This document shows positions 19,515 to 27,190 of a stretch of 64,000 nucleotides of DNA, one piece after another; the stretch's first letter is position 1; every line of letters begins with the position of its first letter. The stretch is from contig NZ_KB900388.1 of NCBI RefSeq assembly GCF_000378825.1, positions 3,498,426 through 3,562,425 of the forward strand. The letters run 5' to 3'. The stretch is from Salinispora vitiensis. GTDB lineage: Bacteria > Actinomycetota > Actinomycetes > Mycobacteriales > Micromonosporaceae. Under the pieces are notes generated by a model. It was not told the DNA's origin. It made no database searches and saw only the letters and a program-made list of their open reading frames with translations. The translations under genes and the position numbers were made by a program.

Positions 19515-19838
19515 GTGGGAGCAACCAAGTCGGTCACCGACGCCAGCTTCACCAGCGAGGTGCTGCAGTCCGACAAGCCGGTTCTGGTGGACTTCTGGGC
19601 GGAGTGGTGCGGGCCGTGCCGGAAGGTGTCGCCACTGCTCGAAGAGATCGCCGGTGAGATGGGCGATCAGGTCAGCATCGTCAAGCTCAACATCGACGAC
19701 AACCCGGAGACCGCCCGTAACTACCGGGTCATGTCGGTGCCGACGCTCACCGTGTTCAAAGACGGCAAGCCGGTGCAGTCGATCGCCGGCGCCAAGCCCA
19801 AGGGGGAGCTGGTCAAGCTCATCCAGTCCGCGCTCTGA
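19515..19838 (+). CDS. trxA: Thioredoxin
   Basis: Encodes 107 residues, the standard thioredoxin length. The active site WCGPC lies within VDFWAEWCGPCRKVSP, and the cis-proline motif is SVPTLTVF. It reduces protein disulphides in the cytoplasm after reduction by TrxB. GTG at 19515 follows GAGGAGGG. A strong terminator ends the operon. Confidence 0.96.
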   Translation: MGATKSVTDASFTSEVLQSDKPVLVDFWAEWCGPCRKVSPLLEEIAGEMGDQVSIVKLNIDDNPETARNYRVMSVPTLTVFKDGKPVQSIAGAKPKGELVKLIQSAL

Positions 19839-19852
19839 CCAACACCAGACGC

Positions 19853-19900
19853 AGACCTGCCCCCGCATCCGCTCCACCGGGTGCGGGGGCAGGTCTTTTT
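19853..19900 (+). terminator. Rho-independent terminator after trxA
   Basis: Fifteen-bp arms (AGACCTGCCCCCGCA at 19853-19867 and its complement at 19882-19896) are followed by TTTTT at 19896-19900. It lies 15 nt past the trxA stop. Confidence 0.9.
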
Positions 19901-20049
19901 CCGGCCGCCACACCTCAGGCCCGGCGAGCGCCTAACCTCAATCTCAGAGACAACACCGCAGGTCGGCTGCGGGGCCACCGGAACAGGGCCATCGGCGGCC
20001 TCGCCGGGCCATCCGGCCGGCACAGCGTCCGTGCAAAAGGGGGTCGAGC

Positions 20050-21228
20050 GTGCGTCCGATCCGACCCGGCGACCGTGGACCGGCGGTCACCGAGATCCGT
20101 AAGGTGCTGGCCAACCTCGACCTGCTCGTCCCGGCAGCACCAGACAGCGACGAGTTCGACGTGCGCACCGAACGCGCGGTCCGCGCCTTCCAACAGTCCC
20201 GTGGGCTGAGCGTGGACGGCCGGGTCGGCACCGAGACGTGGCAGGCCCTGGACGCAGCCCGCTGGCGGCTGGGTGCCCGTAGCCTCTACCACTCCGTACC
20301 GGAGCCCCTCATCGGTGAGGACATCCGGTCGCTGCAGGAACGGCTCCTCGAGATGGGCTACGACGTCGGCCGGGCGGATGCCATCTACGGGGTCCGGACA
20401 GCCCGGGCACTCGCCCAGTTCCAACGCGAGGTGGGGCTGGTACCGGACGGCACCTGCGGCCCCCACACCGTGAACTCGCTGCGACGCCTCGGCCGTAAGG
20501 TGGTCGGCGGGCGCCCACAGTGGCTCCGTGAATCTGACGCCATTCGACAGTCCGGGCCGACCCTGGTCGGGCGGATGGTGGTCATCGACCCAGGGCACGG
20601 CGGCAGCGATCCGGGCTTGACCGTGCCCGAGGGGCAGCAGCCCTGGACCGAGGCCGACCTGGTGCACGACCTCGCCAGTCGCCTCGAGGGGCGGCTCGCC
20701 GCGGCCGGGGTACGAGTGCAGCTGACCCGCGGTCCGGCACTGCAGGACCATCTTCCCGACGCTGACCGGGCCGCCCTGGCCAACTCGCTCAGCGCGGACG
20801 TGTTCATCTCCCTGCACCTCGACGGGCACGTCAATCCGGCCGCCGACGGCGTGGCCACCTACCACTACGGCACTGACAACGGTGTCACCTCCACCACCGG
20901 CGAGCGCCTCGCCGGCCTCGTACAGCGGGAGATCGTGGCGCGAACCGGGCTGCGCGACTGTCGGACCCACGCCAAGGCATGGGACCTGCTACGGCTGACC
21001 CGAATGCCGGCCGTCCGGGTCGAGGTGGGATACCTGACTTCGCCGACGGACCGGTCCCGGCTGGTCGACCCGCGGTTCCGGGACCGCGTGGTGGAGGCGA
21101 TCGTCGCCGCCATCCAGCGGATGTACTACCCCATCGAACAAGATGTACCCACGGGGTCGATCGACGTGAGCAAGCTGCGGGCGATGGTGGCAGCGGAGAG
21201 CGTGGCCGCCGGGACAGTTGTCGACTGA
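20050..21228 (+). CDS. cwlM: CwlM-type N-acetylmuramoyl-L-alanine amidase homologue
   Basis: Encodes 392 residues without a signal peptide. Two peptidoglycan-binding PG_binding_1 modules (about residues 5-70 and 92-150) precede an amidase_3 domain (about 175-370). The zinc and catalytic residues look present: H in DPGHGG, E in TEADLVHDLA, H in SLHLDGH and E in VRVEVGYLTS. In mycobacteria the homologue acts in the cytoplasm as an activator of MurA after phosphorylation. The lack of export signal and the origin-proximal location agree with that role here. GTG at 20050 is the start. Confidence 0.85.
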   Translation: MRPIRPGDRGPAVTEIRKVLANLDLLVPAAPDSDEFDVRTERAVRAFQQSRGLSVDGRVGTETWQALDAARWRLGARSLYHSVPEPLIGEDIRSLQERLLEMGYDVGRADAIYGVRTARALAQFQREVGLVPDGTCGPHTVNSLRRLGRKVVGGRPQWLRESDAIRQSGPTLVGRMVVIDPGHGGSDPGLTVPEGQQPWTEADLVHDLASRLEGRLAAAGVRVQLTRGPALQDHLPDADRAALANSLSADVFISLHLDGHVNPAADGVATYHYGTDNGVTSTTGERLAGLVQREIVARTGLRDCRTHAKAWDLLRLTRMPAVRVEVGYLTSPTDRSRLVDPRFRDRVVEAIVAAIQRMYYPIEQDVPTGSIDVSKLRAMVAAESVAAGTVVD

Positions 21229-21281
21229 CCGAAGCAGTACCCGCACCGGTCAGCCGGCACTGGACCGACCAGGTCGCGGAG

Positions 21282-21947
21282 TCAGCCGGCGCTGGAACGG
21301 GTCGCCGGAGTGGGCCGGACCGGCCGGAGCAGGCTCTCGGGGTTCATCGAGCCGAGCAGCTTCTCCAACGCGTACTCGACGTCGGACTTCCAGCTCAGTG
21401 TCGTGCGCAACTCCAGGCGCAGGCGGGGGAAACGCGGATGCGGACGGACCGTCTTGAAACCCACGGAAAGGAAGTACTCGGCCGGGGCCACACAGGCCCG
21501 CGCCGCGTCGTCGGCGTCGCCGAACTTCGCGTCACCGAACGCCTCGATCGCCTTGATTCCGCGCTTCGTCAGGTCCCGGGCGACCCCCTGCACGAGCATC
21601 CGGCCCAGCCCGCCACCGGCGAAGGCCGGCACCACCTTCGCCGTCATCAACAGCGCCGCGTCGGGGGAGACCGGCGCGGTCGGAAAGGCCATTGATCGCG
21701 GCACGTACGCCGACGGGGCATAAAGCACGAACCCGGCGGGCATGTCGTCCACGTAGATCAGCTTGCCGCAGGCGCCCCACTCCAGCAGGGTCTGCGAGAC
21801 CCAGGCTTCCTTCTCCAGACCGGGATCTCCAGCTTCACGGGCTCGGTCGGCGGAGACCGGATCCAGCTCCCAGTAGACACACTGCCGGCACGAACGGGGC
21901 AGATCCTCCAGGGTGTCCAAGGTCAGACTGACCAGACGTCGCGACAT
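21282..21947 (-). CDS. GNAT family N-acetyltransferase
   Basis: Encodes 221 residues. The acetyl-CoA binding region reads VVPAFAGGGLGRMLVQGVARDL, with the expected GGGLGR loop. The N-terminus contains RSCRQCVYWE with two cysteines, which recurs in the origin-proximal family of this type. The substrate is unknown. It converges on cwlM and diverges from the aminotransferase; the first ATG fitting the family is at 21947. Confidence 0.78.
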   Translation of the reverse strand: MSRRLVSLTLDTLEDLPRSCRQCVYWELDPVSADRAREAGDPGLEKEAWVSQTLLEWGACGKLIYVDDMPAGFVLYAPSAYVPRSMAFPTAPVSPDAALLMTAKVVPAFAGGGLGRMLVQGVARDLTKRGIKAIEAFGDAKFGDADDAARACVAPAEYFLSVGFKTVRPHPRFPRLRLELRTTLSWKSDVEYALEKLLGSMNPESLLRPVRPTPATRSSAG

Positions 21948-22075
21948 TGGCGCATCCCCACAGTAGGCTCGGAGGTAGACCGCCCTTCGGTGTCCCCGAC
22001 CACCGATCGTACGCCGGATCCGGACACCACGGTAAGGGTTACGCGAAACGACCACCGGGCAGGTGACAGCGGAAC

Positions 22076-23389
22076 ATGACCGGCACGACGCTAGACGACT
22101 ACACCGACCGCTACGCCCGACGAGTCCGAGGCATGACCGCCTCGGAGATCAGGGCGCTCTTCGCGGTGGCCAACCGGCCGGAGGTGGTCTCGCTCGCCGG
22201 AGGTGCGCCGTACATCGCTGCTCTCCCCCTGGACGCGGTCGGCGAGATGCTAGGCCGGCTCGGTGCTGACCACGGCACCACCACCCTCCAGTACGGCATC
22301 GGCCAGGGCACCCCAGAGCTACGGGAGCGAATCTGCGAGGTGATGTCGCTCTCCGGCATCGACGCCGCCTGCGGCGCCTCCCCCGACGACGTCGTCGTCA
22401 CCGTCGGTGGCCAGCAGGCACTAGACCTGGTCGCCCGCCTCTTCCTCGACCCCGGCGATGTCGTACTCGCCGAAGGCCCGACCTACGTCGGGGCGCTCGG
22501 GGTCTTCCAGGCCGCCCAGGCACAGGTCGTGCACGTACCGATGGACAATGACGGGCTGATCCCGGAGGCGCTGGAGACGGCCATCGCCGATCAGGCACGC
22601 GCCGGGCGCCGGATCAAATTCCTCTACACCATCCCCACGTACCAGAATCCGACCGGCGTGACGCTGACCGAGCAGCGGCGGGAACGGATCCTCGACATCT
22701 GCGAGCGCGCCGGCCTGCTGGTGATCGAGGACGACCCGTACGGGCAGCTTGGCTTCGAGGGCGACGCGCCGGCCCCACTGCGCGCCCGCCGCCGCGAGGG
22801 CGTCTTCTACCTCAGCACGTTCTCGAAGACCTTCGCGCCGGGGCTGCGGGTCGGCTGGATCCTCGCCCCGCACGCGGTGCGGGACAAGCTCGTCATCGCC
22901 AGTGAGGCACAGATCCTCTGCCCCAGCGGCTTCGCTCAGGCGGCCGTGGCCACCTACCTCGGCACGATGCCGTGGCGGGAGCAGCTCAAGGTCTACCGGG
23001 AGGTCTACCGGGAACGGCGGGACACGCTCCTCGCCGCCATGGCGGACCTGATGCCGGCCGGCACGGCGTGGACCCGGCCGGGAGGCGGCCTCTTCGTCTG
23101 GGCCACCCTGCCGGAAGGGCTGGACTCGAAGGCGATGATGCCCCGGGCCATCGCCGCCCGGGTGGCGTACGTGCCCGGCACCGGCTTCTACGCCGACGGC
23201 ACCGGCAACGACGCGATGCGCCTCAACTTCTCCTTCCCGCCGCCCGAGCGGATCCGGGAGGGCGTACGGCGACTCTCCGGGGTGATGGAGCAGGACATCG
23301 CCATGCGCCGGGTCTTCGGCACCGTCGGCCCGCCCGGCTCTCGTCGAGGGCGGGCCGGTTCCGACACCCCCGGACCCCACTTGGCATGA
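22076..23389 (+). CDS. PLP-dependent aminotransferase, class I/II (MocR-like/2-aminoadipate type)
   Basis: Encodes 437 residues. The fold-type I core shows LAGGAPY, GGQQALDLVARLFLDPGD, PTYQNPTG and the PLP lysine in STFSKTFAPGLRVGW. The pattern matches the 2-aminoadipate or aromatic aminotransferase subgroup rather than AspC. There is no N-terminal helix-turn-helix, so it is not a MocR regulator. It lies 7 bp before the Ddl-like gene, suggesting an operon and a possible shared role in amino-acid or wall-precursor supply. Substrate is not predictable. Confidence 0.85.
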   Translation: MTGTTLDDYTDRYARRVRGMTASEIRALFAVANRPEVVSLAGGAPYIAALPLDAVGEMLGRLGADHGTTTLQYGIGQGTPELRERICEVMSLSGIDAACGASPDDVVVTVGGQQALDLVARLFLDPGDVVLAEGPTYVGALGVFQAAQAQVVHVPMDNDGLIPEALETAIADQARAGRRIKFLYTIPTYQNPTGVTLTEQRRERILDICERAGLLVIEDDPYGQLGFEGDAPAPLRARRREGVFYLSTFSKTFAPGLRVGWILAPHAVRDKLVIASEAQILCPSGFAQAAVATYLGTMPWREQLKVYREVYRERRDTLLAAMADLMPAGTAWTRPGGGLFVWATLPEGLDSKAMMPRAIAARVAYVPGTGFYADGTGNDAMRLNFSFPPPERIREGVRRLSGVMEQDIAMRRVFGTVGPPGSRRGRAGSDTPGPHLA

Positions 23390-23396
23390 TTCGGGC

Positions 23397-24377
23397 ATGG
23401 GTAAGACCGCTGCCGATCCCGCTGTCCTGACCGACCTGCGCGTGCTGGTACTCGCTGGCGGGCTCTCCTATGAACGGGACGTCTCGCTGCGATCCGGCCG
23501 CCGGGTCCTCGACGCGCTACGCGCGGTGGGCGTGGAGGCGGAGCTGCGCGACGCGGACGTCACCCTGCTGCCGGCGCTCGTCGCTGACCCGCCGGACGCG
23601 GTGGTCATCGCGCTGCACGGTGCCACCGGCGAGGACGGTTCCCTCCGCGGCGTGCTGGACCTCTGCGACGTCCCGTACGTCGGTTGCGACGCCCGCGCGT
23701 CCCGCCGCGCCTGGGACAAGCCCTCGGCCAAGACCGTGCTTCGCGAGGCGCACATCCCCACCCCGGACTGGGTAGCCCTACCCCATGACCGCTTCTCCGA
23801 ACTTGGTGCGGTGGCGGTGCTGGATCGCATCGTGGATCGGCTGAGCCTCCCGCTGATGGTGAAGCCCGCACAGGGCGGCTCGGGTCTGGGTGCCGCCGTG
23901 GTTCGGGACAGCGCCGCCCTCCCCGCCGCGATGGTCGGCTGTTTCGCGTACGACTCCACCGCCCTCGTCGAACGCTACCTACCCGGGACGGACGTGGCAG
24001 TTTCCGTGGTCGACCTCGGTGCGGGACCGCAGGCCCTGCCGGCGGTGGAGATCGTGCCCCGGAACGGCGTCTACGACTACGCCGCCCGGTACACGGCCGG
24101 CCGTACCACGTGGCACACCCCCGCCCGAATGGCCACCGAGGTGGCCGAGGCGGTCGCCGAGCTCGCCGTCGCCGCCCACACCGCGCTCGGGTTGCGCGAT
24201 CTCAGCCGGGTCGACCTGATCATTGATGCCGACGGTCAGCCACACGTACTCGGGGTGAACGTCGCGCCCGGCATGACGGAGACCTCGCTGCTACCGCTCG
24301 CGGCCCAGGCCGCCGGTCTCGACTTCGGTCGGATGATCGGGACCCTGGTTTCCCAGGCCGCCGCCCGGGCAGCCTGA
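23397..24377 (+). CDS. D-alanine--D-alanine ligase-like ATP-grasp protein
   Basis: Encodes 326 residues. The N-terminal Ddl motif (YERDVSLRSG) and HGATGEDG are present, and the ATP-grasp core includes LPLMVKPAQGGSGLG. Two usual features differ: the GSS of the P-loop-like segment reads GSG, and the ExN magnesium motif near the C-terminus reads GVN (Gly286, codon GGG), followed by VAPGMTETS. The gene may therefore encode a ligase with altered activity. It is probably co-transcribed with the aminotransferase. I leave the symbol blank because true Ddl function is uncertain. Confidence 0.75.
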   Translation: MGKTAADPAVLTDLRVLVLAGGLSYERDVSLRSGRRVLDALRAVGVEAELRDADVTLLPALVADPPDAVVIALHGATGEDGSLRGVLDLCDVPYVGCDARASRRAWDKPSAKTVLREAHIPTPDWVALPHDRFSELGAVAVLDRIVDRLSLPLMVKPAQGGSGLGAAVVRDSAALPAAMVGCFAYDSTALVERYLPGTDVAVSVVDLGAGPQALPAVEIVPRNGVYDYAARYTAGRTTWHTPARMATEVAEAVAELAVAAHTALGLRDLSRVDLIIDADGQPHVLGVNVAPGMTETSLLPLAAQAAGLDFGRMIGTLVSQAAARAA

Positions 24378-24412
24378 GCCGGCGAAGCGCGGTCGTCGTT
24401 GGCGGGCCCGCG

Positions 24413-25624
24413 TCAGGACGGGACCGCGTTCGTTGCTGATGGCAGTGGCGGAGCATCATCGGCCTTCTCCGGTGCACCGGAGTCAGTACGGCCCGCAGCG
24501 TCCTCAACCGCTGCGCCGGCCTCACTTTCGGTGTGGTCCGGGGCTGCCGCACCCTTCACCGAAGGTCCCGGATCCGCAGCGAGCGGGGACGAGGAAGGTT
24601 CACTCTCCGGAGCGCCAGCACCAGCGTCCGCACCGCCCGCCGGAACGTCAGCACCGGCACTAGCCGCCACACTCCCGTCCTCCCGTTCGCTCTCTCCGTC
24701 GCTCTCCCGGTCGGTCTCCCCGCCGGTCTCCCCGCCGGCCTCCCGGTCGTTCTCTCCGTCGGTCTCCCCGCCCGGCGCCGCGTCCGCCCCAACCGCACCG
24801 GCACTCTCTGCCGAGCCGCCGCTGCCCGCCATAGGGCCGCTATTTGTCGGATTCTGCTGTCTGGTCGCGGGCGCCGAGCTTTCTGCGTCCAAAGCGGTCT
24901 CCGCGGTCTCGACGGCTTCCGCGGTCTCGACGGCTTCCGCGGTATCCGCGCCCGCTATCGCCTCCGCAGCCTCCGCAGCCTCTACCGCCCCGAAACTGGC
25001 CGGTGCCTGCCACTGGATTCGAGGTGGTTCGGCCAGTTGTCGTCCACCGAAATCCGCCAACCAGGCGGCGACGAGGGCGAGATTTTCCCGCCAGGTCGAC
25101 TCGGGGATCGGCGGCAGTATCGAATCCCACAGGGGCAGGAAGGTCCCCCGGAGCTGGAGTTGACCGTACGGCCGGGCGAGAAACCAGAGGTGCAGGTGCG
25201 CGGATCCGTCACCCCAGCGGTTCACATGCACCCGGGACACGCCGTCGAGGGAGCGGATAGCGCGCTCCAGCCGGACCGTCAGCACGCCGAGTTCGGCCGC
25301 AAGCAGATTCGGTAGGTCACCTAGATCCAGGTGTGAGCGGGATTCAAGAATCAAGACCATCGGAAGCCCGGTAGGTCTATCCATCGCACGGACCCGCCAC
25401 CGCTCGCCAACCCAGATGTACGCCTCATCGGGGGCGCCACAAGCGGTACATTCCCGCTCGCCTTCGCCGCGACGGGGCGGTTCGGCCGCGACCGGATCAT
25501 CGAGTTGCTTGACGCGGAGATCGCCCTCGAAGGGGAAGGAGGGCCATTGGGTGAAGTTCGGCACTGAGGGAGGGGTGTCGGGCACGAGGGTGACCCTAAC
25601 TGTTTCCGGGACCGCTGTCCCCAC
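24413..25624 (-). CDS. HIT-superfamily-like protein with CxxC and a long acidic tail
   Basis: Encodes up to 403 residues. Residues about 55-215 contain CTACGAPDE, a WRVRAMDRPTGLPMVLILE block and VHVNRWGDGSAHLHLWFLARP, whose HLHLW resembles the histidine-triad fold. Residues about 220-403 are low-complexity, rich in Glu, Ala, Gly, Ser and Asp, and probably disordered. The GTG at 25624 overlaps its own AAGGAGG sequence, so the true start is unclear; GTG at 25585 is another choice. Its position between the Ddl-like gene and the parB region is typical, but its role is unknown. Confidence 0.55.
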   Translation of the reverse strand: MGTAVPETVRVTLVPDTPPSVPNFTQWPSFPFEGDLRVKQLDDPVAAEPPRRGEGERECTACGAPDEAYIWVGERWRVRAMDRPTGLPMVLILESRSHLDLGDLPNLLAAELGVLTVRLERAIRSLDGVSRVHVNRWGDGSAHLHLWFLARPYGQLQLRGTFLPLWDSILPPIPESTWRENLALVAAWLADFGGRQLAEPPRIQWQAPASFGAVEAAEAAEAIAGADTAEAVETAEAVETAETALDAESSAPATRQQNPTNSGPMAGSGGSAESAGAVGADAAPGGETDGENDREAGGETGGETDRESDGESEREDGSVAASAGADVPAGGADAGAGAPESEPSSSPLAADPGPSVKGAAAPDHTESEAGAAVEDAAGRTDSGAPEKADDAPPLPSATNAVPS

Positions 25625-25680
25625 CTCCTTCGACCGTCGATCCCTCTGATCGGCTCACCGCCACCCACCCCCCTCCAAAG

Positions 25681-25792
25681 TTATCCACAGGAGGTCGGAG
25701 GTTATCCACAGCCATCTTCCACAGGTCAACACCGCCGCTGAGGCGCTGTTTCACGTGAAACAGCGCAACCTGTGGACAACTGCTGTGGATAA
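25681..25792. promoter_or_regulatory. Cluster of four perfect DnaA boxes flanking parS
   Basis: TTATCCACA occurs at 25681-25689 and 25702-25710. In the opposite orientation, TGTGGACAA occurs at 25771-25779 and TGTGGATAA at 25784-25792. A partial box (CTTCCACA) lies near 25717. The two pairs point toward each other with the parS palindrome at 25747-25762 between them. Confidence 0.8.
25747..25762. other. parS: parS site 1 (perfect)
   Basis: TGTTTCACGTGAAACA is the consensus ParB-binding site. It sits in a larger perfect 24-bp palindrome (25743-25766) with GCGC flanks, and lies between two pairs of DnaA boxes. Confidence 0.93.
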
Positions 25793-26119
25793 CGTTGGGG
25801 ACGAGACTTCTACTACACCCGGCGCTGACATCGGCCGTCAGAGTCGCGGGGCCAGTGGGTAGGCGCGCTCGGTCACGGACCGACATTAGGCACGGGAGTT
25901 GTCGCCCGACCGGCACTTCCGAGCCGGGAGATCCGCGTGAGCGGATCGGTTCGAGTGGCCAAGCGAGCGAAAGCGCAAGCGCGAGCAGACGGACAGCGGA
26001 CAAGCGGACGCGGGCAGAGGGGAGTGGCCGAGGCAACGGATCAGGCGCAGCGCCGACCTGAGACGGTCCCCACTGATCCCCAGGTCGAATCACTCCCAGG
26101 CAGAACAACAACCGCCCCC

Positions 26120-26133
26120 GTTTCACGTGAAAC
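26120..26133. other. parS: parS site 2 within a GC palindrome
   Basis: GTTTCACGTGAAAC is the consensus core. It is embedded in a perfect 26-bp palindrome at 26114-26139 whose flanks are GCCCCC and GGGGGC. It lies 32 bp past the parB stop, so the element could also form a hairpin in the parB transcript. Confidence 0.88.
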
Positions 26134-26170
26134 GGGGGCGATGCTCAACGGCCGCGAGTCGGGCCTTCGG

Positions 26171-27163
26171 TCAGTCCTCGGGCTGTTCCCGGTCGACCCC
26201 AATGATGTCGACGATCCGCTCCAGATCATCCACACTGCCGAACTCGATCGTGATCTTTCCCTTACTCCGGCCGATGTCGACCTTGACTCTGGTGTCGAAA
26301 CGGTCGGAGAGCCGATCGGCGAGATCGGTCAGTGCTGGTGCACGCGGCTTCGGCCGACGCTTCGGCGCTTCCTTCTCGCTGGTGTCGTCGCTGAGCGAGA
26401 GCGCCACCACCTCCTCGGTTGCCCGTACCGAGAGTCCCTCAGCGACGATGCGCTGGGCGAGCCGCTCCTGCGCCTCCGGATTGTCCAGGCTCAACAGCGC
26501 TCGGGCGTGGCCGGCGGAGAGCACTCCGGCGGCGACCCGGCGCTGCACCTGGGCCGGGAGGTTGAGTAGCCGAATCGTGTTGGAGATCTGCGGCCGGCTC
26601 CGGCCGATCCGCCGGGCCAGCTCCTCGTGCGTGGCGCCGAACTCATCCAACAGCTGCTGGTACGCCGCCGCCTCTTCCAGCGGGTTCAGGTTGGCACGGT
26701 GGATGTTCTCCAGCAACGCGTCCCGGAGCATCGAATCGTCCCGGGTGTCCCGGACGATCGCCGGGATGGCGCTCCGACCAACCGCCTGCGCGGCCCGCCA
26801 GCGGCGCTCACCCATGACGAGTTCGAACTTCTCGTCGTCGAGCTGGCGGACGACGATCGGCTGGAGGAAGCCGACTTCCTGGATGGAGAACTTCAGCTCC
26901 TCCAGGGCGTCCTCGTCGAAGACCTGCCGCGGCTGCTTGGGGTTGGGAACAATCGCGTCGACCGGTATTTCGGCGAAACGAGCACCCGGGACCGGGCTGA
27001 GTGAGTCGGACGCCGGTGGCGGCGTACTCACCGCCGCTAGGCCGGCGGTCGGTGTCACCGCTGGGTTACTGACTACTGGGGTGGGCGCGCCGGGTGCCGC
27101 CGCCTCCGTCGGAATGAGGGCGCCCAGCCCCCGACCGAGCCCACCCTTGGGACGGTTCTTCAT
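26171..27163 (-). CDS. parB: Chromosome partitioning protein ParB
   Basis: Encodes 330 residues. It is a CTPase that binds parS, spreads along DNA and recruits ParA and SMC. The N-terminus ([13 protein letters not shown]) is the ParA-interacting stretch. The ParB/Srx core has [17 protein letters not shown] and [10 protein letters not shown]; the CTP-binding [10 protein letters not shown] motif and HTH ([19 protein letters not shown]) follow, then a dimerisation domain. It lies 27 bp downstream of parA on the same strand. Consensus parS sites occur on both sides of the gene, two of them within parA. Confidence 0.95.
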   Translation of the reverse strand: MKNRPKGGLGRGLGALIPTEAAAPGAPTPVVSNPAVTPTAGLAAVSTPPPASDSLSPVPGARFAEIPVDAIVPNPKQPRQVFDEDALEELKFSIQEVGFLQPIVVRQLDDEKFELVMGERRWRAAQAVGRSAIPAIVRDTRDDSMLRDALLENIHRANLNPLEEAAAYQQLLDEFGATHEELARRIGRSRPQISNTIRLLNLPAQVQRRVAAGVLSAGHARALLSLDNPEAQERLAQRIVAEGLSVRATEEVVALSLSDDTSEKEAPKRRPKPRAPALTDLADRLSDRFDTRVKVDIGRSKGKITIEFGSVDDLERIVDIIGVDREQPED

Positions 27164-27190
27164 GCCTGGCCTCCCCGTGGCCTGTCCGCG

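Larger units (their letters stand above)
25625..26170. other. 546-bp intergenic region between parB and the HIT-like gene
   Basis: It holds four perfect DnaA boxes, two parS sites (all listed separately) and long GC stretches around 25800-26100 with no convincing gene. It must contain the leftward promoter of the HIT-like gene. Confidence 0.6.
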
